From Actinacidiphila acidipaludis (GTDB taxonomy: Bacteria; Actinomycetota; Actinomycetes; Streptomycetales; Streptomycetaceae), in contig NZ_JAINZZ010000019.1 in the NCBI RefSeq assembly GCF_019890725.1, positions 62,001-126,000 of the forward strand: 64,000 nt of DNA. The letters run 5' to 3'. Made by a program: the position numbers and the translations under genes. Shown here piece after piece: positions 23,713 to 32,622 of this stretch. The notes beneath the pieces are model-generated. The model did no database searches and was not told where the DNA came from. It worked only from the letters and a program-made list of their open reading frames with translations. How positions within the stretch are numbered: position 1 is the stretch's first letter; the number at the start of each line of letters is the position of its first letter.

Positions 23713-26700
23713 ATGCTCCCTGCCTTGCTCCGCTCCAGAGCCGCGGGCGCGCTGAGCGCCCTGTTACTGGCCGCGCTCGGCGTCGGCGGCCTCGCCTCCG
23801 CTCCGGCCCACGCCGCGACGCTCAACCTCACGCAGTACGCCGACCCGTTCGTCGGCACCGACGACAGTTCGGCGCCCAACCCGGTGCCGGGCGGCGCCGG
23901 CGGCAGCACCTACCCCGGGGCCGTCGTCCCCTTCGGCGGCGTCCAGTTCAGCCCCGACACCCCGACGGCCTCACCGTCCGGCTACCGCTACTCCGACACC
24001 TCGATCGAGGACTTCAGCCTCACCCACTTCGACGGCGCCGGCTGCCCCAACGACGAGGACCTGCCGCTGATGCCGATCACCGGCGCGGTGAGCACCTCGC
24101 CCGGCACCAACTGGACGAGCTACGCCTCGGGTTACACCAAGTCCAACGAGGCCGCCTCCCCCGGCTACTACAAGAACCGGCTCGACAAGTACGGCACCGG
24201 CGTGGAGCTCACCGCCACCACCCGTACCGGCATGGCCAAGCTGACGTACCCGTCGTCCACCAGCGCCGGACTGCTGATCAACACCAGCCGCAGCGCGACC
24301 GGCAGCCGCAGCGGGTCGGTGAAGGTCAGCGGTTCCGAGGTCACCGGCAGCGTCACGGCCGGCGGCTTCTGCGGGTCGAGCAAGACCTACCAGATCTACT
24401 TCGACATCCGCTTCGACCGCGCGCCGACCGGCTTCGGCACCTGGTCGGGCGGCACGGTCTCGGCGGGCTCGTCGTCGGCGTCCGGGACCAGCACCGGCGC
24501 GTACGTCACCTTCGACACGACCGGCAACCAGACCGTGCAGGCCAAGGTCGGCCTGAGCTACGTCAGCGTGGCCAACGCGCAGGCGAACGTGACCGCGGAG
24601 AACAACGGCTGGGACTTCTCGGCCGTCCGCACCGCCGCGGACACCTCCTGGAACCAGATCCTCAACCGCGTCCAGGTGACCGGCGGCGCCACCGCCGACC
24701 TCAAGAAGTTCTACACGGCGCTCTACCACGTCTTCCAGAGCCCGAACGTCTCCAGCGACGTCAACGGCGACTACCGCGGGTTCGACAACGCCGTGCACAA
24801 CTCGGCCCGGCCGGTCTACCAGAACTACTCCGGCTGGGACATCTACCGCTCGTGGGCGGCACTGGTCGCGCTGGTCGCGCCCGGCGAGGCGGCCGACATC
24901 GCCAACTCGATGGTGCTGGACGGCCAGCAGGGCGGCCTGCTGCCCAAGTGGTCGCAGCAGACCAACGAGGACTTCGTGATGACCGGCGACCCGGGCCCGA
25001 TCATCGTCAGCAGCATGTACGCCTTCGGGGTGCGGGACTTCGACACCGCCACGGCCCTGTCCCTGATGGAGAAGGCGTCCAACGGCGGCACCACGCAGGG
25101 CTCCGCGATCCGCGGCCGCCAGTCGACGTACACCAGCCTGCACTACCTCAACGGGGCCCCCTCGGACTCCCTGGAGTACTCGGCCTCGGACTTCGCCGTG
25201 GCGCAGTTCGCCAAGGCGCTGGGCAGCACCTCCAGTTACACCACGCACATGACCCGGGCGCAGTACTGGCGGAACACCTTCAGCAACGAGTCGGGGTACG
25301 TCCAGCCGCGCAACACCGACGGCAGCTATGTGTGGCCGCTGGACCCGGCGAGCCAGACCAACTTCACCGAGGGCAACGCCTCCCAGTACACCTGGATGGT
25401 CCCCTACGACTTCGCGGACCTGATCAACTCCATGGGCGGCCGGCAGACCGCCGTCCAGCGCCTGGACCACCACTTCACCGAGGTCAACGCCGGACAGACG
25501 CTCCCCTACTACTACATCGGCAACGAGCCCGAACACGGAGTGCCGTGGGCCTACGACTTCGCCCGTGACCCGGCGGGCGCGGCGGACGCGGTGCGCAAGG
25601 TGATGTCCGAGTCGTACACCACCGGACCCGGCGGCCTGCCGGGCAACGACGACCTCGGGGCGACGTCGGCCTGGTACGTGTGGGCCGCGCTGGGCGTCTA
25701 TCCGGCGACGCCAGGGGCCGACACCCTCGCCGTCAACGGCCCCTCGTTCCCGTCGGTCCTGCTGCAGCGTCCCGGCGGGAACATCACCCTGACGTCGTCC
25801 GGCAGCGGCTCGTACGTCCAGGGCCTGAAGGTCAACGGCACGGCCACCACCCACAGTTACCTGCGCTACCCGGACATCGCGGCGGGCGGCACGCTGGACT
25901 TCACCATGGGCTCGACGCCGAGCGGCACCTACGGCACGGGCGCCTCCGACGTGCCGCCGTCCTTCCAGGACGGCGCCACCGCGGTGCCGGCGGCTCCCGA
26001 CCTGGGGACCGACCTGGCCAAGGGGCGGCCGGTGACCGCCTCGACGCCGTGCGCGACCGCCGAGGGCGGCGACAAGGCCGTCGACGGCAGCCTGATGAAC
26101 AACAGCAAGTGGTGCTCCAAGACCTCGGGCGCGAGCCTCCAGGTCGACCTGGGCTCCACCCAGACCGTCTCGTCCTTCGTGGTCAAGCACGCGGCGCTCG
26201 GCGGCGAGACCACCGACTGGAACACCGCCGCCTTCCAGATCCAGACCAGCACCGACGGCTCGTCCTGGTCCACCGCGGCGAGCGTCACCGGCTCGCGGTC
26301 CAGCCGGACCTACCACCCGGTCGCCCCTCGTCAGGCGCGCTATGTGCGGCTGAACGTCACCACGCCGACCCAGACCTCCGACACCGCGACCCGGATCTAC
26401 GAACTGGAGGTGTACGGCGGCGGGCAGAGCGACCTGGCACTCGGCGGGACCGCCACCGGGTCCGACTCCTGCGCGACCACCGAGACGCCCGACAAGGCGA
26501 TCAACGGCAGCTACACCGGCGGCAACAGCGACAAGTGGTGCTCGAAGGCCTCGGGCACCAAGACGCTGACGGTCGACCTCGGCGCGTCGCACGCGCTGTC
26601 CTCACTGGTCGTCCGGCACGCCGGCGCCGGCGGTGAGGACCCGAGCTGGGACACCAAGGACTTCGACCTGGCGGTGTCCTCCGACGGCTCGACGTGGACC

Positions 26701-26850
26701 ACCGTGGCGCAGGTCCGCGGGAACACCGCCGACTCCACCACCAACGCGGTCAGCAGCAACGGGCGTTACGTCCGGCTGAGCGTGATCACCCCGACGCAGA
26801 ACACCGACCCGGCCGCACGGATCTACGAACTGGAGGTGTACGGCGGCTAG
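23713..26850 (+). CDS. Secreted GH92 alpha-mannosidase with two C-terminal F5/8-type C domains
   Basis: This 1045-residue secreted glycosidase would release alpha-linked mannose from fungal or other mannans or N-glycans. A signal peptide ends near AHA-AT (residue 35). The N-terminal GH92 signature is YADPFVGTDDSS...PGGAGGSTYPGAVVPFGGVQFSPD. Conserved active-site regions are GNEPEHG (Glu605, probable general acid) and GNDDLGATSAWYVWAALG (Asp646/647, probable base). Two repeated F5/8C carbohydrate-binding modules (about 769-903 and 906-1045) each end in IYELEVYGG. Leu18, in the signal peptide, is encoded by TTA, the codon read by the bldA tRNA, so export may depend on development. The ATG at 23713 is chosen because upstream codons cross the operator. 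Confidence 0.92.
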   Translation: MLPALLRSRAAGALSALLLAALGVGGLASAPAHAATLNLTQYADPFVGTDDSSAPNPVPGGAGGSTYPGAVVPFGGVQFSPDTPTASPSGYRYSDTSIEDFSLTHFDGAGCPNDEDLPLMPITGAVSTSPGTNWTSYASGYTKSNEAASPGYYKNRLDKYGTGVELTATTRTGMAKLTYPSSTSAGLLINTSRSATGSRSGSVKVSGSEVTGSVTAGGFCGSSKTYQIYFDIRFDRAPTGFGTWSGGTVSAGSSSASGTSTGAYVTFDTTGNQTVQAKVGLSYVSVANAQANVTAENNGWDFSAVRTAADTSWNQILNRVQVTGGATADLKKFYTALYHVFQSPNVSSDVNGDYRGFDNAVHNSARPVYQNYSGWDIYRSWAALVALVAPGEAADIANSMVLDGQQGGLLPKWSQQTNEDFVMTGDPGPIIVSSMYAFGVRDFDTATALSLMEKASNGGTTQGSAIRGRQSTYTSLHYLNGAPSDSLEYSASDFAVAQFAKALGSTSSYTTHMTRAQYWRNTFSNESGYVQPRNTDGSYVWPLDPASQTNFTEGNASQYTWMVPYDFADLINSMGGRQTAVQRLDHHFTEVNAGQTLPYYYIGNEPEHGVPWAYDFARDPAGAADAVRKVMSESYTTGPGGLPGNDDLGATSAWYVWAALGVYPATPGADTLAVNGPSFPSVLLQRPGGNITLTSSGSGSYVQGLKVNGTATTHSYLRYPDIAAGGTLDFTMGSTPSGTYGTGASDVPPSFQDGATAVPAAPDLGTDLAKGRPVTASTPCATAEGGDKAVDGSLMNNSKWCSKTSGASLQVDLGSTQTVSSFVVKHAALGGETTDWNTAAFQIQTSTDGSSWSTAASVTGSRSSRTYHPVAPRQARYVRLNVTTPTQTSDTATRIYELEVYGGGQSDLALGGTATGSDSCATTETPDKAINGSYTGGNSDKWCSKASGTKTLTVDLGASHALSSLVVRHAGAGGEDPSWDTKDFDLAVSSDGSTWTTVAQVRGNTADSTTNAVSSNGRYVRLSVITPTQNTDPAARIYELEVYGG

Positions 26851-26876
26851 TTCCGCGGCACCCCGCGGCAAGTGCG

Positions 26877-26912
26877 CGGCGGCCGTCCCCGGGACTCAGG
26901 GGGCGGCCGCCG
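26877..26912 (+). terminator. Hairpin after GH92 gene
   Basis: A 14-bp stem (26877-26890 with 26899-26912, one G:U pair) and an eight-base loop follow the stop codon by 27 bp. It separates GH92 from the converging glgC. Confidence 0.65.
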
Positions 26913-26998
26913 TTCCGTGCGGCTGCGCGGTGCCGGTGCCGGTGCCGGTGCGCGGTCGATCAGCGATCCGTTGCGGCGGAGAGAGGGCCGGCGGCCGG

Positions 26999-28216
26999 TC
27001 ACTCCACCCGCTGGGCCTTGCCGAGCGCGATCACCCCGCCGGGCGAGACGGTGTACATCTCCCGGTCCCGGTCCGGGTTGACGCCGATGGTCGCGCCGGG
27101 CGGCACGTCCACGTTCTTGTCCAGCACCGCGCCGCGTACGATCGCGCCCCGCCCGACCCGCACGTTGTCGTGCAGCACCGAGCCCTGGACGACGGCGCCC
27201 GCGTCCACGATCACCCCCGGCGAGAGCACCGACCGGGTGACCTGCCCCCGGATCACGCAGCCCGGACTGATCACCGACTCGCCGGCGATCCCGCCCGCGG
27301 CGATCTTGGCGGGCGGCAGCTGCCCGGGGTGCGTGTAGATCGGCCAGCGCCGGTTGTACAGGGTGAACGCCGGCTGGTCCGAGACCAGGTCCATGTGCGC
27401 CTCGTAGTAGGCGTCGAGGGTGCCGACGTCGCGCCAGTAGCCGTGGTCGCGGACCGTCTCGCCGGGCACGTGGTTGGTGTCGAAGTCGTAGACCTGGGCG
27501 ACGCCCTTGTCGGTGAGGCGCGGCAGGATGCTGCCGCCCATGTCGTGCACCGACTGGCTGTCCTCGGCGTCCTCGTGCAGCGCGTCCAGCAGGGTCTTGG
27601 TGGTGAACAGGTAGTTGCCCATCGAGGCGTAGACCCGCGTCGGGTCCCCGGGCAGCCCCGGCGGGTCGGCGGGCTTCTCCAGGAAGCGCTCCACCCGGAT
27701 ACCGTCCCCGGCGGGGGTGATCACCCCGAACGACGACGCATCGGTCCTGGGCACCTTGATCCCGGCGACGGTGACGCCGGCGCCGTGCTCGATGTGCTGC
27801 GCCAGCATCTGCCGCGGGTCCATCCGGTAGACGTGGTCGGCGCCGAACACCGCGATGTAGTCGGGCTGTTCGTCGTGCACCAGGTTCAGCGACTGCAGGA
27901 TCGCGTCGGCGCTGCCCAGGAACCAGCGCGGGCCGAGCCGCTGCTGGGCCGGCACCGGCGTCACGTAGTTGCCGAGCAGGCTGGACATCCGCCAGGTGGT
28001 CGTGACGTGCCGGTCCAGCGAGTGGGACTTGTACTGGGTGAGGACGCACACCTTCATCACGTCGCCGTTCACCAGGTTGGACAGCACGAAGTCCACCAGC
28101 CGGTACGTGCCGCCGAAGACGACGGCCGGTTTGGCCCGGTCCGCGGTGAGCGGCATCAGCCGCTTTCCCGCGCCCCCGGCCAGCACTATGCCGAGTACCG
28201 AAGGTCCACCGCGCAT
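26999..28216 (-). CDS. glgC: Glucose-1-phosphate adenylyltransferase
   Basis: This 405-residue enzyme makes ADP-glucose from ATP and glucose-1-phosphate, the activated donor for glycogen. The nucleotidyltransferase motif [19 protein letters not shown] is at residues 12-30. The substrate loop region has [14 protein letters not shown], then VERFLEKP, and a C-terminal left-handed beta-helix with hexapeptide repeats ([29 protein letters not shown]). Length is normal. It lies 58 bp downstream of glgA on the same strand, an operon-like order. Confidence 0.95.
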   Translation of the reverse strand: MRGGPSVLGIVLAGGAGKRLMPLTADRAKPAVVFGGTYRLVDFVLSNLVNGDVMKVCVLTQYKSHSLDRHVTTTWRMSSLLGNYVTPVPAQQRLGPRWFLGSADAILQSLNLVHDEQPDYIAVFGADHVYRMDPRQMLAQHIEHGAGVTVAGIKVPRTDASSFGVITPAGDGIRVERFLEKPADPPGLPGDPTRVYASMGNYLFTTKTLLDALHEDAEDSQSVHDMGGSILPRLTDKGVAQVYDFDTNHVPGETVRDHGYWRDVGTLDAYYEAHMDLVSDQPAFTLYNRRWPIYTHPGQLPPAKIAAGGIAGESVISPGCVIRGQVTRSVLSPGVIVDAGAVVQGSVLHDNVRVGRGAIVRGAVLDKNVDVPPGATIGVNPDRDREMYTVSPGGVIALGKAQRVE

Positions 28217-28274
28217 CGAGGGCCCCCTCTGTCGTGTCCGGTCGTACGGCCCGTGCCGTACGACGCCGCCGCCG

Positions 28275-29438
28275 TCAGCTGCCGCCGAGGACCGCGGAGT
28301 ACAGGTCGGCGGTGCGGCGGGCGACGGTGTCCCAGCCGAACTCGCGCACCGCGCGGTCTCGTCCCGCCTCCCCCATCCGCGCCGCGGTGTCCGGGTCGCC
28401 GGCCAGCCGGTCGATCGCCGCCGCGAGCGCGGTCTCGAACGCCTCGGGCTGCCCCTCGTCGTACGGCACCAGCAGCCCGGTCACGCCGTCGTCCACGACC
28501 TCGGGGATGCCGCCGACCGCGGAGGCCACCACGGCGGTGCCGCAGGCCATCGCCTCCAGGTTGACGATGCCGAGCGGCTCGTACACCGAGGGGCAGACGA
28601 ACACCGTGGCGTGCGTGAGGAGTTGCGCCACCACCGGACGCGGCAGCATGGCCGGGATCCAGTGCACGCCGTCGCGCACCGCGTTCAGTTCGTCGAACAG
28701 GCCGCGGAACTCCCGGTCCAGCGCCGGGGTGTCGGGGGCGCCCGCGCACAGCACGAGCTGCACCGCCGGATCGATGGTCCGGGCCGCCCGCAGCAGGTGC
28801 GGCACGCCCTTCTGCCGGGTGATGCGGCCGACGAACAGTGCATAGGGGCGGGTCGGGTCCACGCCGATCCGGGACAGCGCGTCGGTGCGCGGGTCCGGCC
28901 GGTAGGCGGTGGTGTCGATGCCGTTGCGGATGACGTGCACCCGGTCCGGGTCCAGCGCCGGATAGCAGTCGAGTATGTCGCGCCGCATTCCGTCGGAGAC
29001 CGCGACCACGGCGTCCGCCGACTCCATCGCGGTGCGCTCGGCCCACGAGGACAGCGCGTAACCGCCGCCGAGCTGCTCGGCCTTCCAGGGGCGCAGCGGC
29101 TCCAGCGAGTGCGCCGTCAGCACGTGCGGCATCCCGTAGAGCAGCTTGCTGACGTGGCCGCCGAGGTTGGCGTACCAGGTGTGCGAGTGCACCAGGTCCC
29201 GGCCCTGTACGGCTGCGGCCATGGCGAGATCGACGGCGAAGGTGCGCAGGGCGTCGTTGGCGCCCTCCAGCGAGGCGGGGGCGCGGTGCCGGATCACTCC
29301 GTCGTCCCCGCCCTCGCCCCAGCAGTGCACCTCGACGTCGACCAGGGCGCGCAACTCGCGGGCGAGGAACTCCACATGGACCCCGGCGCCGCCGTACACG
29401 TCCGGCGGATACTCCCGGGTCAGCAGTCCCACCTTCAC
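28275..29438 (-). CDS. glgA: Glycogen synthase, actinobacterial GT4 type
   Basis: This 387-residue glycosyltransferase has the GT-B fold. The N-terminal [25 protein letters not shown] and the C-terminal E-x7-E motif region ([25 protein letters not shown]) match the actinobacterial GlgA/GlgM group, which makes glycogen or maltose-1-phosphate from ADP-glucose. [17 protein letters not shown] is the second Rossmann start. A GGGAG ribosome site precedes the GTG. It is cotranscribed with glgC, which supplies ADP-glucose. Sequence alone does not separate GlgA from GlgM. Confidence 0.92.
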   Translation of the reverse strand: MKVGLLTREYPPDVYGGAGVHVEFLARELRALVDVEVHCWGEGGDDGVIRHRAPASLEGANDALRTFAVDLAMAAAVQGRDLVHSHTWYANLGGHVSKLLYGMPHVLTAHSLEPLRPWKAEQLGGGYALSSWAERTAMESADAVVAVSDGMRRDILDCYPALDPDRVHVIRNGIDTTAYRPDPRTDALSRIGVDPTRPYALFVGRITRQKGVPHLLRAARTIDPAVQLVLCAGAPDTPALDREFRGLFDELNAVRDGVHWIPAMLPRPVVAQLLTHATVFVCPSVYEPLGIVNLEAMACGTAVVASAVGGIPEVVDDGVTGLLVPYDEGQPEAFETALAAAIDRLAGDPDTAARMGEAGRDRAVREFGWDTVARRTADLYSAVLGGS

Positions 29439-29851
29439 CGCGTTCTCCCACCGTCGACAACCGCGTGCCTCTTGCCTTCCCCGGATGTGGGCCCACCTAT
29501 TCGCGTCACCCGGTGATCGCGTCCAACTCCTCCCGGACGCCGTTCCGGACGCGGCCGGTGATCGGCGTGGTGCCTCGTGGACGGGCGTTGCTTTTGGCCA
29601 TGGCCGGTGCGCGGTGTTCGTCCCCGCCGGTCGTCCGGCGGCCCTCGAGTCGTCGTCACCCCTGAGGTGTCAGCGTACGGATGAGGCTGCTGGTACGGGG
29701 CACGCGCCGGGCACACCGGGCCCGCTAAGCACACGCGTGACGGTACCGGGCGGAAACCCGCGTTCCGGTGCCTGGTGAGGGAGCGCGGATTGACGCTTTG
29801 TGGACGGCTGCACAGCACAGGACCGGGCACACGGAGGAGAGACCGAGTGTG
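29439..29851. other. Intergenic region between glgA and GNAT gene
   Basis: These 413 bp separate the divergent glgA operon and the acetyltransferase. I see a CCGGTGATCG direct repeat near 29510 and 29557, and a TTGACG at 29790-29795 that could be a -35 element for the rightward gene, but no convincing -10 or operator. No small gene stands out. Confidence 0.5.
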
Positions 29852-30517
29852 ATGACCGACCCCCACCCCACCGTACCCGTCCCGCTGCGCTCCGGAGAGC
29901 GGTTGGCGCTTGCCCTAGCGAGGGAAGAGATGATGCAGGAGTACCACCGGTGGGAGACCGATCCGGCGACCGTCGTCGGATTCGGTGCCCGCTGGCCGGT
30001 GTCGTGGGACGTGTTCCGGGCACGCTTCCACAGCAGCCACACCTCGGACCACTACCAGCTCTTCGAAGTCATCACGGCGGACGGCGGGGTTCCGGTGGGG
30101 GCCACGTCCCTCAGCGTCGACCAGGCCGTCAACAGCGCCGAGTTCACCCTTGTCATCGCCCCGGAACACCGCGGCCGGGGCTACGCGACCGAAGCCACGT
30201 CCCTGACCCTCGACTGGGCGTTCACCATCGCGTCACTGAGCGCGGTCTGGCTGGAGGTGCTCGCCCCGCACACCGCCGCGGTGAACGCCTACCTCGGGGC
30301 CGGGTTCCGCGCCGCCGGACGGCTGCGCAGTGCCGCCCTGTGGCAGGGGCGGCGCGTGGACAAGCTCCTGCTGGACTGCGTCCCCGCCGACCTCGACGAC
30401 CCTTTCCCGGCCGACCGGTCCGCCCGGCCTGTTCGGCCCGTACCGCCGGTTCACCCCGGCGACCCCGCACCCGCACCCGCACCCCATCCCCAGCGACACC
30501 CGGCACAGAAGAGGTGA
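29852..30517 (+). CDS. GNAT-family N-acetyltransferase
   Basis: This 221-residue RimJ/RimL-like acetyltransferase would transfer an acetyl group from acetyl-CoA to an amine. The acyl-CoA binding motif A reads VIAPEHRGRGYATEATSLTLDWAF (about residues 107-130), and the following strand LSAVWLEVLAPHTAAVNAYLGAGF is typical. The C-terminal 35 residues are Pro-rich and probably disordered. The ATG at 29852 follows GGAGGAGAG; a GTG just before it is also in frame. A 29-codon Cys-rich ORF begins four bases after its stop, with its ribosome site overlapping the stop codon. Confidence 0.85.
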   Translation: MTDPHPTVPVPLRSGERLALALAREEMMQEYHRWETDPATVVGFGARWPVSWDVFRARFHSSHTSDHYQLFEVITADGGVPVGATSLSVDQAVNSAEFTLVIAPEHRGRGYATEATSLTLDWAFTIASLSAVWLEVLAPHTAAVNAYLGAGFRAAGRLRSAALWQGRRVDKLLLDCVPADLDDPFPADRSARPVRPVPPVHPGDPAPAPAPHPQRHPAQKR

Positions 30518-30521
30518 TCCC

Positions 30522-30611
30522 ATGTCCTGCCCCGACGTGAACTGCCGCAAGGGTGGCTGCACCACCGACCCCGACCGTCCCCGCCCCTCAGGCGGGACCA
30601 CGGGCAAGTGA
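30522..30611 (+). CDS. 29-aa Cys-containing peptide, coupled to GNAT gene
   Basis: ATG at 30522 is preceded by GAGGTGATC, and the peptide starts MSCPDVNCRKGGCTTDP. Cysteines at 3, 8 and 13 are evenly spaced (C-x4-C-x4-C), and the tail is Pro/Gly/Thr-rich. It starts four bases after the acetyltransferase stop and is followed by a perfect hairpin, so it sits exactly where a coupled small gene would end a transcript. I recognise no family. It could be a metal-binding peptide, a modified-peptide precursor or a leader, but no modifying enzyme other than the acetyltransferase is adjacent. Confidence 0.5.
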   Translation: MSCPDVNCRKGGCTTDPDRPRPSGGTTGK

Positions 30612-30618
30612 CCGCGTC

Positions 30619-30636
30619 GGCGGGAGCGCTCCCGCC
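30619..30636. terminator. Perfect 18-bp palindrome between converging genes
   Basis: GGCGGGAGCGCTCCCGCC lies seven bases after the small peptide stop and 12 bp before the SDR stop. Its centre matches the CebR box core (GGGAGCGCTCCC), but the location between converging 3' ends fits a terminator hairpin better. Confidence 0.55.
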
Positions 30637-30648
30637 GGCGACCCCCCG

Positions 30649-31626
30649 TCAGCCCTGCCCCTCGACGATCCATCCGCAGCCGTCCAGCATGTCCTCCGAG
30701 ACCTGCCACAGCCGGGCGGCCGCCTCCGGATCGACGGCGTACGGCGCATAGCCCCGGCGAGGACCGCCCTCCTCGTGCGGGGCCGCCTCCTGACAGTCCT
30801 CGAAGTAGCGGCCGCCGACACCTTCCAGGAGCGGGGAGGTCGCCACCAGCACCGAGGTCGCCGCGCCCTGCTCGGTCGTCTTCCACTGGGGTCCGCCGCC
30901 CCCGGCCCGCGTCCGCAGCGCGTCGAGTTCCTCCTGCGACACGTGCCGCTGGAGATTGGTCCGGATCGCGCCCGGCATCAGCGCGTTGACGGTGATGCCG
31001 TCGGACGCCCAGCGCTTGCCGGCCTCCACCCCGAAGAGGACGTTGGCCGTCTTGGACTGGCCGTAGGCGAGCCACGGGTCGTAGGGGCGCCGGTCGAAGT
31101 GGATGTCCTCGAAGACCACCGGCGACTGCAGGTGCGCCGCCGAGCTCACCGAGACGACCCGCGCGCCGTCCTCGGCCAGCGCCAGCGCCCGGTGCAGCCC
31201 GCGGGCGAGCGCGAAGTGCCCCAGGTGGTTGGTGGCGAACTGCAGTTCCCAGCCCTGCGGGGTCCGGGTCTCCGGTGCGGCCATGACACCGGCGTTGCCG
31301 ACGAGGATGTCCAGTGGCCCGTACCAGGCGGTCGCGAACGCGGCGACCGACGCCGGGTCGGCCAGATCGAGGAGGGCGACGCGAACCTGCTGATTGCCGG
31401 TGGTCGCGGTGATGTCCCGGGCGGCCTCCTCACCGGCCTGGGCGGCGCGCACCGCCAGGGTCACCTCGGCGCCGGCGGCGGCCAGCGCGCGGGCGGTCTC
31501 CACTCCGATGCCCGAGCCGCCCCCGGTCACGACGGCACGCTTGCCGGACAGGCTGATTCCGGCGACGACCTCGGCGGCCGTCGACTCCCGGGTGAAAGGC
31601 GTGGTGATGCGCGCGGTCTCGGTCAT
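30649..31626 (-). CDS. Short-chain dehydrogenase/reductase
   Basis: This 325-residue SDR oxidoreductase is of the longer retinol-dehydrogenase-like kind. The cofactor motif is TGGGSGIG near residues 36-43, then NAGVM, a catalytic Ser in VSVSSAAH and the Tyr/Lys pair in YGQSKTANV. It has a C-terminal extension (GRYFEDCQEAAPHEEGG) common in this subgroup. It is divergent from a TetR regulator, and three operator-like sites lie between them, so it is probably induced by its own substrate. The substrate is unknown. Confidence 0.88.
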   Translation of the reverse strand: MTETARITTPFTRESTAAEVVAGISLSGKRAVVTGGGSGIGVETARALAAAGAEVTLAVRAAQAGEEAARDITATTGNQQVRVALLDLADPASVAAFATAWYGPLDILVGNAGVMAAPETRTPQGWELQFATNHLGHFALARGLHRALALAEDGARVVSVSSAAHLQSPVVFEDIHFDRRPYDPWLAYGQSKTANVLFGVEAGKRWASDGITVNALMPGAIRTNLQRHVSQEELDALRTRAGGGGPQWKTTEQGAATSVLVATSPLLEGVGGRYFEDCQEAAPHEEGGPRRGYAPYAVDPEAAARLWQVSEDMLDGCGWIVEGQG

Positions 31627-31706
31627 GTCCGTCCGTCCCTTCCCGGCCCCGGCACCTCGCGTGGCCGGGGAGTGCGCGGCGTGGACCGGTGCGGGTACCA
31701 TGTATC

Positions 31707-31775
31707 CGGAGGTCCCTCCGCTACGACCGCCAGCGTAAACGGAGGATGCTCCGCTTGCAAGCGGAGCCGGCTCCG
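31707..31775. promoter_or_regulatory. Three phased CGGAG-N4-CTCCG operators
   Basis: Copies are at 31707-31720, 31740-31753 and 31762-31775. Their spacing of 33 and 22 bp is close to three and two helical turns, so all would face the same side of DNA. The right half of site 2 and left half of site 3 form the perfect 20-bp palindrome GCTCCGCTTGCAAGCGGAGC (31748-31767). They lie between the divergent SDR and tetR genes and are the likely TetR binding array. Confidence 0.75.
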
Positions 31776-31867
31776 CATCGGCACGGTTCCCGGGTCCCCG
31801 GGACCGGCCGGAGACGGCGGGGCGGCACCCCGCGCGGAAGCCGGTCACGACAGCGAGGAGGCACATC

Positions 31868-32452
31868 GTGGCGGACACGGCACCTCGTCCGCTGCGCGCG
31901 GACGCCCAGCGGAACCGCGACCGGCTGCTGGCCGTCGCCCTCCGCGCGTTCTCCCAGGACGGCCCCGAGGTGACGCTCGACGCCGTCGCCAAGGAGGCGG
32001 GCGTCGGCATCGGCACCCTCTACCGCCACTTCCCGACCCGCGAGGCGCTGGTCGAGGCCGCCTACCGCAACGAGCTGGACCGGCTGTGCGACTCGGCCGG
32101 CGAGCTGCTGGCCGCCGGTCCCGCGGTGCGGGCGCTGCGGACCTGGATGGACAACTTCGTCGACTACGCGGCGGCCAAACGGGGTATGGGCGACGCCCTC
32201 AAGGCGGTCATCGCCTCCGGTGGCAACCCGTTCGCCCACAGCCGCGACCGGATGACCGGCGCCGTCGGAGCGCTGCTGAGCGCCGGGGCCGCCGAAGGGG
32301 CGCTGCGGGACGACGTCGAGTCGGGTGACGTGGTGACCGCGCTCAGCGGCATCGCGCTGGCCACCGGCACGCCCGGGCAGCGCGAACAGGCCGGCCGGCT
32401 GCTCGACCTCCTGGTCGCCGGGCTCCGGCGGCACCCCGAACCGTCCGCCTGA
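31868..32452 (+). CDS. TetR-family transcriptional regulator
   Basis: This 194-residue repressor has the TetR helix-turn-helix LDAVAKEAGVGIGTLYRHFPTREALVEAAY (about residues 39-68), with a helical ligand-binding C-terminal domain of the SACE_7040/TetR_C-like kind. A GAGGAGG ribosome site supports the GTG start. It is divergent from the SDR gene and likely autoregulates and represses the SDR through the phased operators. Confidence 0.9.
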   Translation: MADTAPRPLRADAQRNRDRLLAVALRAFSQDGPEVTLDAVAKEAGVGIGTLYRHFPTREALVEAAYRNELDRLCDSAGELLAAGPAVRALRTWMDNFVDYAAAKRGMGDALKAVIASGGNPFAHSRDRMTGAVGALLSAGAAEGALRDDVESGDVVTALSGIALATGTPGQREQAGRLLDLLVAGLRRHPEPSA

Positions 32453-32622
32453 GGCGTCCCCGCCCCTCGCGGCACTCCCGGGAGACCCGGCGCACCCCGC
32501 GAGACGGCGGACACTCGCCGGCCGTCCGCCGTCCCATCTCGTGGGACTCCCCTGCGGGCCACCGCGGCCGCGGCCGTACGGTGTGCAGATCATCAGCCCG
32601 CACCGCCCCCGAAGGGATCCCG

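Noticed and set aside
30619..30636. CebR-like palindrome GGCGGGAGCGCTCCCGCC as an operator
   Set aside because: Its flanks differ from the CebR box and it lies between two converging stop codons, so a terminator is more likely.
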